From positions 124,001 through 188,000 of the forward strand of contig CAKRCS010000001.1 in NCBI GenBank assembly GCA_934307695.1: a stretch of 64,000 nt of DNA. The letters are read 5' to 3'. Under the pieces are notes generated by a model. That model had not been told where the DNA came from. It saw only the letters and a list, made by a program, of their open reading frames with translations, and did no database searches. This DNA is from an uncultured Agathobacter sp. (GTDB taxonomy: Bacteria > Bacillota > Clostridia > Lachnospirales > Lachnospiraceae). The position numbers and the translations under genes are program-made. Positions 44,035 through 51,212 of this stretch are shown here, in pieces (the stretch's first letter is position 1; each line of letters opens with the position of its first letter).

Positions 44035-44406
44035 ACTCTTTCAACTTATCCAAAATGGAACACGGTGTGTTCCAAATTGAGTTGGTCACATTACAGATTG
44101 CTTATGCGAATAAAGGAATCTGAAAAAAGAGAGTATTATCAAAAAGAATGCGTAGAGTGTGCATGGAGTGTACGACAGTTAGAGTGCCAGATAAATTCAT
44201 TTTATTATGAAAGAATATTGGCTACCAGTGAGGGCAAAAAGGAAGAGGTGAAGGGAGAAATCCAGAAATTGGAGCCTGATACGGAACCAAGGCATTTAAT
44301 AAAAGATCCGTATATTTTAGAGTTTTTAGGTTTGGAGGAAAAGAAAAAAGAGATTGAGCGTGAACGGTTTAATATAGAACAAAGGCTAGAAGATCAAGAG
44401 GGCTAA
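44035..44406 (+). pseudogene. yhcG/DUF1016 fragment, truncated at both ends
   Basis: The frame from 44035 reads STYPKWNTVCSKLSWSHYRL then SVRQLECQINSFYYERIL and KDPYILEFLGLEEKK, which is the middle of the DUF1016 (YhcG) family (L-S-W-S-H-Y-R and W-S-V-R-Q-L are its signatures). An in-frame stop lies at 44032, no proper N-terminus is present, and the product stops soon after EFLGLEE, where the PDDEXK nuclease domain should follow. A GTG at 44065 could give a 113-residue product, but it would lack the nuclease. It is most simply a remnant of a defence-associated gene. Confidence 0.75.
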
Positions 44407-44410
44407 TTAC

Positions 44411-44444
44411 AAGGCAGATGCCCGGCATTAGGGGACTCTGCCTT
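44411..44444 (+). terminator. Terminator-like hairpin after the yhcG remnant
   Basis: AAGGCAGA (44411-44418) pairs with TCTGCCTT (44437-44444), with a second CCC/GGG pairing inside the loop. A T-rich stretch follows about 20 bases later rather than immediately. It may be an old terminator of the truncated gene. Confidence 0.4.
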
Positions 44445-44528
44445 GTGTATTATAAGCTCTGATTTTTATAATGCAAAATTGTTTTTATTTGAGTGGGAAA
44501 AGGAGGGTAAACGCATCCACTATGGTGC

Positions 44529-45923
44529 ATGTACACTACCATGATAAAAAACACAATCACATACAAAAACCAAACAATCCTTACACTTTACCATAAGGAT
44601 TTCCCGGATGAGCAGCTTACTGTAAAGCACCGGATAAAAGAGTATATAAAGAAGCATCTGATCATTTTCACAGAGGAATACGTCCCGGAGGCGGAGTGGG
44701 ACGAGCTGACCGGTTATGCATGGGAAGAACAGGGGCTGCTTATCCCAACGGAGAAATACAATCCTTATTATGAACGCGCCTGTGCAAACATGACCCACCG
44801 CATTTATCCGGACAAGCCATCGGTTATATGTCAAAAGAACGGGAGAACGATCAGCGAGGACGAACTGGTGGAAGTGCTGGCTTTTATTAAGAAATATACG
44901 GGAATGGACATAGAGGCGCACCCGGTATTTCTTGGGGATGTATTTTTGTTTTCGCCATCTGAATTTCGATATCACAGCAATAAGGACAATTCAATCATAT
45001 TCCATGAACTAAAAGCAGGAATGAAAGTCATTGTGCATCTTAAAAATCAGCACAATATCCTGCAGGCAAAGGTGATTGATATCGCAGCTGACACCGACGA
45101 GCTGGAGGTAAAGGCGGAGTGCAACTGGAATAACCATGATGTCGAGATATATAAAGATAATGCGTTGTTATACATCAACAGAGATATTTCGTATATTCGA
45201 TGCATGAATTTAACCTTTTCCACAGCAGGGCGAAAGAAACGGATTCCGTTAGCGGTCCTGCAGGAGTGTTATGAGCTTGAACAGAAAGGAACGTCTACAA
45301 CGAGCGTAGTGGGGACTCCGCCGGAGCCGGCACAGGAGGCTTTGGATGCGATCAACGGAGCGCTTGTGCGAAGGATATATAATGCAAAAGCTTCCGGTCA
45401 GTTCATTTTTATCCGTCCGGGAGAACGGGATGTCGCAATGAAAAGAATCGCAGATATCATTTTTCAGGCGAAGGATGAGCTTTGGCTGATCGATTCTTAT
45501 TTTACGGACAAGGGGAGCGGGCTCCGGCAGATGGTGGACTGGCTCAGACTGATTGTCAATTCTGCGGCTCCAAGCAAAAATGTTATTTTTTATTGCAATA
45601 ATGAAGAAAAGGCTTTAAATGCGACGCAGTTGAAGGAATATATGAAAGCGGACCCGGTTATCCGGGAGGCGATAGCGGCTCAGAAGAGTAGTGAAGTACA
45701 TATGATCCAGACCAAGACAGCAATTCATGACCGTTTCCTGATCATACGAAGCACCGATGAATATGCAGGACTTTCAATCGGAACTTCTTTTAACTCCCTG
45801 AATTCCAATCACTACTGCATTCATACGCTTAAGCATAAAGAGGCGAAGGAGGTGGTTGACACCTTATACGATTGGATGAGAACCAATGTGAGCGCCCAAG
45901 AGGACTGTAAACATGACAAATGA
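44529..45923 (+). CDS. PLD-superfamily-like protein of a two-gene unit, unknown function
   Basis: A 464-residue protein. The N-terminal about 280 residues have mixed alpha/beta character and no motif I know (a beta-rich patch lies around KVIVHLKNQHNILQAKVIDI). Residues about 300-455 look like a phospholipase D-type fold: DELWLIDSYFTDKGSGLRQM, then TKTAIHDRFLIIRSTDEY and LSIGTSFNSLNSNHY. The H-x-R variant replaces the usual H-x-K, as in some nuclease-like members. An AGGAGGG lies 21 bases before the ATG, longer than ideal. Its last 11 bases overlap the next gene. Composition is richer in G+C than the flanking AT-rich sequence. A nuclease or sensor of a defence unit is the best guess. Confidence 0.5.
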   Translation: MYTTMIKNTITYKNQTILTLYHKDFPDEQLTVKHRIKEYIKKHLIIFTEEYVPEAEWDELTGYAWEEQGLLIPTEKYNPYYERACANMTHRIYPDKPSVICQKNGRTISEDELVEVLAFIKKYTGMDIEAHPVFLGDVFLFSPSEFRYHSNKDNSIIFHELKAGMKVIVHLKNQHNILQAKVIDIAADTDELEVKAECNWNNHDVEIYKDNALLYINRDISYIRCMNLTFSTAGRKKRIPLAVLQECYELEQKGTSTTSVVGTPPEPAQEALDAINGALVRRIYNAKASGQFIFIRPGERDVAMKRIADIIFQAKDELWLIDSYFTDKGSGLRQMVDWLRLIVNSAAPSKNVIFYCNNEEKALNATQLKEYMKADPVIREAIAAQKSSEVHMIQTKTAIHDRFLIIRSTDEYAGLSIGTSFNSLNSNHYCIHTLKHKEAKEVVDTLYDWMRTNVSAQEDCKHDK

Positions 45924-47163
45924 TGATATTAAGCTGCTTGCGGAAGCATTGCAGCATCGCGAAAATGAAAAAGAGTCCCTTGCTAAAATCAATAAAATCC
46001 TTCGGAATAAAAGCTGCAGGACGCTTGTTGGCGAGTACAAATGTTTCATGCCGGAAATACGGGATAAGGAGCGTAACAAGGCTCTTTTGTTTCTGGTATT
46101 GGCAATCCTCCGCAAAAATGCCGGGATGCTGGAACGGCTGCAGGAGGCGTTGGAGTCAGAAGGGCTGATTCCGAATCTGTATGGCGCGCTTTGCACGTTA
46201 TTTGGCGGAAAGAATTCTACTTTGAATTTAAAAATTAAATGGACGGATGAACAGTTTCCGAACCGTTATGATTACATAACTCGCTTTATCGGACAATTCG
46301 GGGAGCGGGATGTCCGCGAGATCCTATATGCAGTCCGAATTCTTGCCATGAGTGATCCAGCCCGATTTGAAGAGCTGGCTTTTAAAGACAGTACGCGCCT
46401 GATCCTGCTCAATATGCCATCTTATGAGCTTGAAATGTTTCCGTCCGATTCCCTTATCCGGAGATTAATGAGGGATGGGGATGAACTGCAGGCCAATATC
46501 GGATTTTATTTTGCCGTATGGGATATTTCGGGGGATGTCCGCGACTATGCACAGTTAAGACGAAAAGCGGCTTTTACGAACGCAAAGACCAAGCGTCAGA
46601 TTGACGAAAGCATAGAAAGCCATCTTGAGAAATTTGAGATGTTTTACAGCGGCTGCCGTGCGGAACGGAAGGCCTCTCTTTTGGTAAACTATATTTTAAG
46701 AGAGAGGGAATATCCGATCCAGTTTGGACATTGGCTGATGGAAGCGGCGTTACAGGATGCGCTGGCTTTCGAGATAACCGAATCCGGAAAAATTACAAAT
46801 CTTAATAAATTGTGCATTATGGCACATCTTGTGCATGATTTTCCTTGTAAGGACAATAATGGAAGCAGAGGAAAGAAAGACAAACTCTATGCTGCGATCG
46901 TGAGCGTTCTGAAAGAATTTGTTGCAGAGAGAAAGGGGATTTATTCTTGGGACGCTTCGCAGGAGGCAGATTTTCGAGATTTATGTCAGCTTGTACCAAA
47001 AAGATATTGGAAGCCTTTTAATAGCTACCTAAAGAGAATCTCTAAGGGGCTGATGGTTTCAAAGTTAGATGAGATGGTACGATTTCCTATATACCTTAAA
47101 GATAAGCAGTGCTATGATATATGTCAGGGAATAATGGCGGTAATGGATGAAAGGTTGACTTAG
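45913..47163 (+). CDS. Uncharacterised helical protein, partner of the PLD-like gene
   Basis: A 416-residue, mostly alpha-helical, soluble protein. I recognise no family. Visible features are a Lys/Arg-rich N-terminal helix pair (KINKILRNKSCR), an RFIGQFGERDVREILYAVRI helix, a possible beta-alpha segment in the middle, and no Walker, nuclease or Zn motif. Repeating helical segments could form a solenoid. It overlaps the upstream PLD-like gene by 11 bases, so the two are co-translated and probably act together. The -35 element of the hipBA promoter lies inside its last codons. It is flanked by defence-type genes, which suggests but does not prove a defence role. Confidence 0.45.
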   Translation: MTNDDIKLLAEALQHRENEKESLAKINKILRNKSCRTLVGEYKCFMPEIRDKERNKALLFLVLAILRKNAGMLERLQEALESEGLIPNLYGALCTLFGGKNSTLNLKIKWTDEQFPNRYDYITRFIGQFGERDVREILYAVRILAMSDPARFEELAFKDSTRLILLNMPSYELEMFPSDSLIRRLMRDGDELQANIGFYFAVWDISGDVRDYAQLRRKAAFTNAKTKRQIDESIESHLEKFEMFYSGCRAERKASLLVNYILREREYPIQFGHWLMEAALQDALAFEITESGKITNLNKLCIMAHLVHDFPCKDNNGSRGKKDKLYAAIVSVLKEFVAERKGIYSWDASQEADFRDLCQLVPKRYWKPFNSYLKRISKGLMVSKLDEMVRFPIYLKDKQCYDICQGIMAVMDERLT

Positions 47164-47184
47164 TCGTACGAGCTATTTTATAAT
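47155..47184 (+). promoter_or_regulatory. Sigma-A type promoter of hipBA
   Basis: TTGACT (47155-47160), 18 bases, then TATAAT (47179-47184): near-consensus. The -35 lies in the end of the preceding gene, and the first CGTACG site is in the spacer, so a bound repressor would block RNA polymerase. Confidence 0.7.
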
Positions 47185-47247
47185 GTAACTTGTAAAATAA
47201 GTCGTACGGCTAAAATTGTTTTAACTACTAGAATATAACGCCGTACG
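47165..47247 (+). promoter_or_regulatory. Three CGTACG operator-like sites
   Basis: CGTACG palindromes stand at 47165-47170, 47203-47208 and 47242-47247, in contexts GTCGTACGAG, GTCGTACGGC and GCCGTACGGC. Centre spacings are 38 and 39 bases. The first lies in the promoter spacer and the third 25 bases before the hipB ATG. This fits autoregulation by the HipB-like protein. Confidence 0.65.
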
Positions 47248-47271
47248 GCTCAATTTGGAGGGCGAAGTTTT

Positions 47272-47493
47272 ATGAGGATAACAGATAGTAAGGCTCTTGG
47301 CAACGCGATTAGAAAGCGGAGAAAGGAACTACATTACACGCAGGCATATTTAGCGGAATTTACAGGTTTTAGTGTGAGCTTTATTTCGGATTTGGAGCGT
47401 GGAAAGACGACAGCGGAAATCGGAAAGACAATTATACTTATCAATTTATTGGGACTCGATTTATTGGTTGAGGAAAGAGGAGACGGGGCTTGA
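47272..47493 (+). CDS. hipB: HipB-like antitoxin, XRE-family helix-turn-helix
   Basis: A 73-residue protein that is nearly all one HTH_3 domain: LGNAIRKRRKELHYTQ, LAEFTGFSVSFISDLERGK. GGAGG precedes the ATG with nine-base spacing. It overlaps the HipA-like toxin gene by one base, the usual antitoxin-first arrangement. HipB binds operators in its own promoter and neutralises HipA; the CGTACG sites upstream are the likely targets. It may be named after function by arrangement, since HTH sequence alone is not specific. Confidence 0.85.
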   Translation: MRITDSKALGNAIRKRRKELHYTQAYLAEFTGFSVSFISDLERGKTTAEIGKTIILINLLGLDLLVEERGDGA

Positions 47494-48767
47494 TGAAGCA
47501 TTTACAGGTCTTTATTGAAATAGCAGGTAAACAAAAATATGTGGGTGATATATGTGGGAGCAACGCTATGGATGCGTCCTTTACCTATTCAAAAGAATAT
47601 ATGAGTAATTCTGATAATCGTCCGATCTCTATACATTTGCCATTTTCTGAGAAATCGTTTTCTGCCTTTGATACAAAAAAATTTTTTGAAGGACTATTGC
47701 CGGAGGGATTTACAAGGAGATGCGTTGCGGGCTGGTTACATGCGGACGTGGATGACTATTTGACGATACTGTCGGGATTGGGCAAGGAATGTTTGGGAGC
47801 TATCCGGATTACTTCAGAAAATGAAACAGGTCAGGCAATGTCATACAAAAAGCTGACTTTAGATGATGTAAAACAATTAGCAAAAGAAGGAGCTACTGAA
47901 GCTGCTGAACTTGTGACAAAAGCGCATCTTTCCTTAACCGGCGCATCTGGTAAAGTTGGATTGTATTATGATGAAGACCTGGGCGACTGGTATTTGCCAT
48001 TGGGGGCGGCACCTAGTACACATATTGTAAAACAGAGTCATGTGAGACTGGATGGCATTGTGACAAATGAACAGCTTTGCATGCTGACAGCTAAAAAACT
48101 GGGAATAACAATACCTGAAAGTTTTGTGATAAATTTAGGCGATGGTGATGATCAGGACGTATTGTTTGCAACAAAAAGATATGATAGAGTCTTAAAACGT
48201 GATGGCAAAAGAATAGATGGATTAAGTGTACCATATAGATTGCATCAGGAAGATTTTGCACAGGCAATGGGGATAGCATCCGGTAATAAGTATGAACATA
48301 ATAACTCTGGTTATTTAAAACAGATGTTTGATATAATAAGAGAGCGTTCCGCGGAACCAATCAAGGATCAACTTGCACTATGGGACATTTGTATATTTAA
48401 TTATTTGATTGGGAATACAGATAACCATATTAAAAACGTTTCTCTTTTGTATAGTGAAAATCTAAAGTCTGTTCGATTAGCACCAGCTTACGATATCGTT
48501 AGCACGGTGATTTATGAGGGTTGTACCAAAGAAATGGCGCTCAGTATCGGAAATAAATATGATATTGACCAAATTGATCGAAGTTCATTTATACAAGAAG
48601 CAAAGATGGTTGGGCTGGGTGAAAATATGGCAATGAAACATTTCGACCGAATGATGAACGAATTTGAAACGGCGCTGGATGAAGCCTGTGGATCATTGAT
48701 GGAGGCTGGATTTGAAAGAGCTTGTGATATAAAAAACAGGATAAATAGGATAAGGAGGTTTAACTGA
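47493..48767 (+). CDS. hipA: HipA-like Ser/Thr kinase toxin
   Basis: About 424 residues from the ATG at 47493 (AGAGGAGA upstream; a TTG codon just before is less likely). The N-terminal HipA domain includes FFEGLLPEGFTRR; the P-loop-like segment is SLTGASGKVGLYY; FATKRYDR is the nucleotide-binding strand; the catalytic aspartate D310 lies in IGNTDNHIKNVSLLY; the Mg-binding D334 lies in LAPAYDIVST. These match the E. coli HipA kinase core closely in position. E. coli HipA phosphorylates glutamyl-tRNA synthetase, causing growth arrest; the target here is unknown. Catalytic residues appear intact. Confidence 0.88.
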   Translation: MKHLQVFIEIAGKQKYVGDICGSNAMDASFTYSKEYMSNSDNRPISIHLPFSEKSFSAFDTKKFFEGLLPEGFTRRCVAGWLHADVDDYLTILSGLGKECLGAIRITSENETGQAMSYKKLTLDDVKQLAKEGATEAAELVTKAHLSLTGASGKVGLYYDEDLGDWYLPLGAAPSTHIVKQSHVRLDGIVTNEQLCMLTAKKLGITIPESFVINLGDGDDQDVLFATKRYDRVLKRDGKRIDGLSVPYRLHQEDFAQAMGIASGNKYEHNNSGYLKQMFDIIRERSAEPIKDQLALWDICIFNYLIGNTDNHIKNVSLLYSENLKSVRLAPAYDIVSTVIYEGCTKEMALSIGNKYDIDQIDRSSFIQEAKMVGLGENMAMKHFDRMMNEFETALDEACGSLMEAGFERACDIKNRINRIRRFN

Positions 48768-48768
48768 T

Positions 48769-49185
48769 ATGAAAACATTCTTATACAAAATTATTGAACT
48801 GATCTCAGATGCACATTCTTTCTTCTTAAGTCTGAATGATGCATATGAGTACAACTTCTCAGACAAGGAGCTGCATTTTCTTGTGATCGGCTTGCTGGGA
48901 ATGGCGTTCATATTCGTGGTTTATCCGATATTCAAATGGCTTGCAAAGCATGACCATGTTATGACAATTGCGTGGATGTATGTGTTTACACTGATTATCG
49001 TGATCACGTTTGCCATAGAAATCGGACAAAAGGTGAGCGGAACCGGCACGATGGATTTTGCGGATATCGTATTTGGTGTAGTAGGCTTCATCTGCATGTT
49101 TGCGGTATTTGCGATTGTGCGCATGATATGGCATGGAATCAGGCAATTATGGAGAAAGCACAGCAAAAACACCTTCCGACAATAA
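48769..49185 (+). CDS. Small four-helix membrane protein, VanZ-like
   Basis: A 138-residue protein with four predicted helices. KELHFLVIGLLGMAFIF, and later EIGQKVSGTGTMDFADIVFG, resemble the K-x-x-H-F and E-[IVL]-x-Q-x5-[DR]-x-x-D-x-x-N pattern of VanZ-like proteins, although the Asn is replaced. AAGGAGG lies in the end of hipA ten bases upstream, so it may be co-translated with the toxin gene by chance of position. Function unknown. The frame is intact and its composition is closer to region D than to the island. Confidence 0.6.
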   Translation: MKTFLYKIIELISDAHSFFLSLNDAYEYNFSDKELHFLVIGLLGMAFIFVVYPIFKWLAKHDHVMTIAWMYVFTLIIVITFAIEIGQKVSGTGTMDFADIVFGVVGFICMFAVFAIVRMIWHGIRQLWRKHSKNTFRQ

Positions 49186-49187
49186 TA

Positions 49188-49216
49188 GTGACAATCCCCC
49201 TCACAAGTGCTACAAT
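49188..49216 (+). promoter_or_regulatory. Possible promoter for the downstream membrane-protein operon
   Basis: GTGACA (49188-49193), 17 bases, TACAAT (49211-49216): each box one base from consensus. It lies in the intergenic gap before the gene at 49280 and would restart transcription after the defence island. Confidence 0.5.
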
Positions 49217-49279
49217 GTGCCTATATTTAGTGTTATGATCAAATGACAAGAGCAATGGAATGCCCAGAGGAGCTGCAAA

Positions 49280-50470
49280 ATGGATATGAAGGTGAAAGTG
49301 AATCGAACCATGATAGTAGGAGTATTATTGTTTGGCGTAGGAATAATGCTTCGATATTATGTGATGAGCTTTGGTTCCAATTTTGATTTTGAATCCTACA
49401 CGATTGTGGGGGAGCTGGCTTCTCATGGAAAGAACATTTATGCGGAAACAAGCCGTTATAACTATGCATTTCTGTTTTCCTGGATACAGGGACTTACATA
49501 CTTTTTAGCAGATCTTCATTCTTTCGACTTATTCAATACATACCGGATACTAATGGTTAGTGTCCTGACCTTAGCGGATCTTGGAATTGCAATGTGGCTG
49601 GGAAATAGATATTCATTAAAATTAGCCATTATTTTTTTCCTGAATCCGATTTCAATCATTATTACAGGATACCATAATCAGTTTGATAATATTGCAATAC
49701 TTTTTGCCTTGCTAAGCATAAGCTTTCACGAGGAAAGCGAGCAGATGCAGAAGCGGGATTGGATCGCTGTCTTATTTCTTTCACTGAGTCTTTTGACGAA
49801 ACACATTTTGTTTATGTTTTTTGCATGGATATTGTTTCATGACGGACTTCGCAATAAAAGAACATGGGGGAAAAGATTGTGCTATTGCGTTATTCCGCCG
49901 CTCGTTTTTTTGTGCAGTTTTATTCCATATGTACTACAAAGCAAGGCGGCATTGCAGGGAATCCTGGATAATGTATTTTTCTATCGCTCCTATAACAATT
50001 TCCCTCTTTTAGCCCTCTTTCTAAAGCCATTAGGATATGATGTTAAAAACCTGCCGTACAATTTCTGGCTATATGCGGGGGTATTACTTGTTTGGGGCTT
50101 ATTTATGCGGAAAGCTTCATATGAAAAGTCGATATTGACATATTTTATAGGGATGGTGGCATTCTCGTCTGCGATAGCCAATCAGTATCTGATTATACCG
50201 ATCGTAGGTTTGTTAGTTCTGGATAGCGGCATTTTTACATATTTGTACATGATAATCGGATTGATATATTGTTTTTTTAATACCAATGAGTTTGGATTTG
50301 TTGTACAATTTGAATATCTGTTACCGGAACCGTTCAAGCGGGTGGTTACAGAGATCGCAAAAGAAGGAGGAATTATGGTTAGTCTGATGACACTTCTTTT
50401 GTGCTGCGCGTTAATCCGTCAGATATATTCAAAAAAAGAAAAAGATAAAAGGGGAGAAGAAAATGGATAA
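49280..50470 (+). CDS. GT-C family membrane glycosyltransferase (GT87/PIG-M-like)
   Basis: A 396-residue protein with about ten helices. The first outer loop has NFDFESYTIVGELASHGKNI, an acidic catalytic-loop arrangement of GT-C enzymes, and a conserved LNPISIIITGYHNQFDNI segment, matching the N-P-x5-G-x-x-x-Q-x-D signature of bacterial mannosyltransferase-like GT-C proteins. It should use a polyprenyl-phosphate sugar outside the membrane. The Dpm1-like gene that starts eight bases before its stop may make that donor. The specific sugar is unknown. Confidence 0.72.
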   Translation: MDMKVKVNRTMIVGVLLFGVGIMLRYYVMSFGSNFDFESYTIVGELASHGKNIYAETSRYNYAFLFSWIQGLTYFLADLHSFDLFNTYRILMVSVLTLADLGIAMWLGNRYSLKLAIIFFLNPISIIITGYHNQFDNIAILFALLSISFHEESEQMQKRDWIAVLFLSLSLLTKHILFMFFAWILFHDGLRNKRTWGKRLCYCVIPPLVFLCSFIPYVLQSKAALQGILDNVFFYRSYNNFPLLALFLKPLGYDVKNLPYNFWLYAGVLLVWGLFMRKASYEKSILTYFIGMVAFSSAIANQYLIIPIVGLLVLDSGIFTYLYMIIGLIYCFFNTNEFGFVVQFEYLLPEPFKRVVTEIAKEGGIMVSLMTLLLCCALIRQIYSKKEKDKRGEENG

Positions 50471-51176
50471 ATTATACATTGTTATACCGGCATATAATGA
50501 GAGCGAGAATATTGTAGATGTTATAGAACAGTGGTATCCGGTTGTGGAGAAATGCGGGGCAGAGAGCCGGCTGGTTATCATTGACGATGGAAGCAGGGAT
50601 CAGACCTATGCCATTATGCAGGAGTACGCCAAGGACAAGCCACAGTTTTTGCCGCTTACGAAGGCAAATTCCGGGCATGGGGCAACACTTCTGTTCGGAT
50701 ACCACTATGCGCTTGAGAATGGTGCCGACTATATTTTCCAGACAGATTCGGATGGACAGACAGTGGCAGATGAATTCTGGCAGTTCTGGGAGTTGAGGGA
50801 CCAGTATGATATGGTAATCGGAAACCGGACGGCAAGACAGGATGGAAAATCAAGGGTGTTTGTAACCAAGGTGTTAAAACTGGTGATCCGTTGTTCCTTC
50901 GGGGTATATGTTCCGGATGCAAATACGCCATTCCGCTTGATGAAGGCAAATACTTTGCAGGAGAATATTGACTTGATCCCGAAAGATTTTAATCTGTCGA
51001 ATGTGATCATTTCTGTTATTTATGCCAAACGTAAGCTTGCCGTCAAATATATACCGATTTCCTTCAGACCGAGACAGGGCGGGGTAAATTCAATCAACAT
51101 GAAGAAGATATTCCGGATTGGGGTACGGGCTTTAAAAGACTTTACTGCGATCAACCGGACGTTGAAGAAGCTGTAA
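50463..51176 (+). CDS. Dpm1-like glycosyltransferase family 2
   Basis: A 237-residue single-domain enzyme with YIVIPAYNESENI, VIIDDGSRDQTY, the metal motif FQTDSDGQTV, NANTPFRL-like DANTPFRLMKAN and RPRQGGVNSIN at the end. This is the polyprenyl-phosphate sugar synthase group without the C-terminal membrane helices of GtrB. It overlaps the GT-C gene by eight bases, a donor-maker and user pair. It resembles the gene at 25083, which differs in the D-D-G-S loop; here that loop is canonical. Confidence 0.87.
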   Translation: MDKLYIVIPAYNESENIVDVIEQWYPVVEKCGAESRLVIIDDGSRDQTYAIMQEYAKDKPQFLPLTKANSGHGATLLFGYHYALENGADYIFQTDSDGQTVADEFWQFWELRDQYDMVIGNRTARQDGKSRVFVTKVLKLVIRCSFGVYVPDANTPFRLMKANTLQENIDLIPKDFNLSNVIISVIYAKRKLAVKYIPISFRPRQGGVNSINMKKIFRIGVRALKDFTAINRTLKKL

Positions 51177-51212
51177 GCAAATAAGTAAGGGATTGCGAGG
51201 ATAGGAATTGCT

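Noticed and set aside
44522..44596. A 24-codon His-rich frame just after AGGAGGG, overlapping the PLD-like gene start
   Set aside because: It could be a leader peptide that uses the RBS, but the frame is short, low in complexity and has no other support.
47165..47247. CRISPR-like repeat array
   Set aside because: Only three 6-10 base palindromes with 28-33 base gaps, no longer conserved repeat and no cas genes; an operator array is the better reading.
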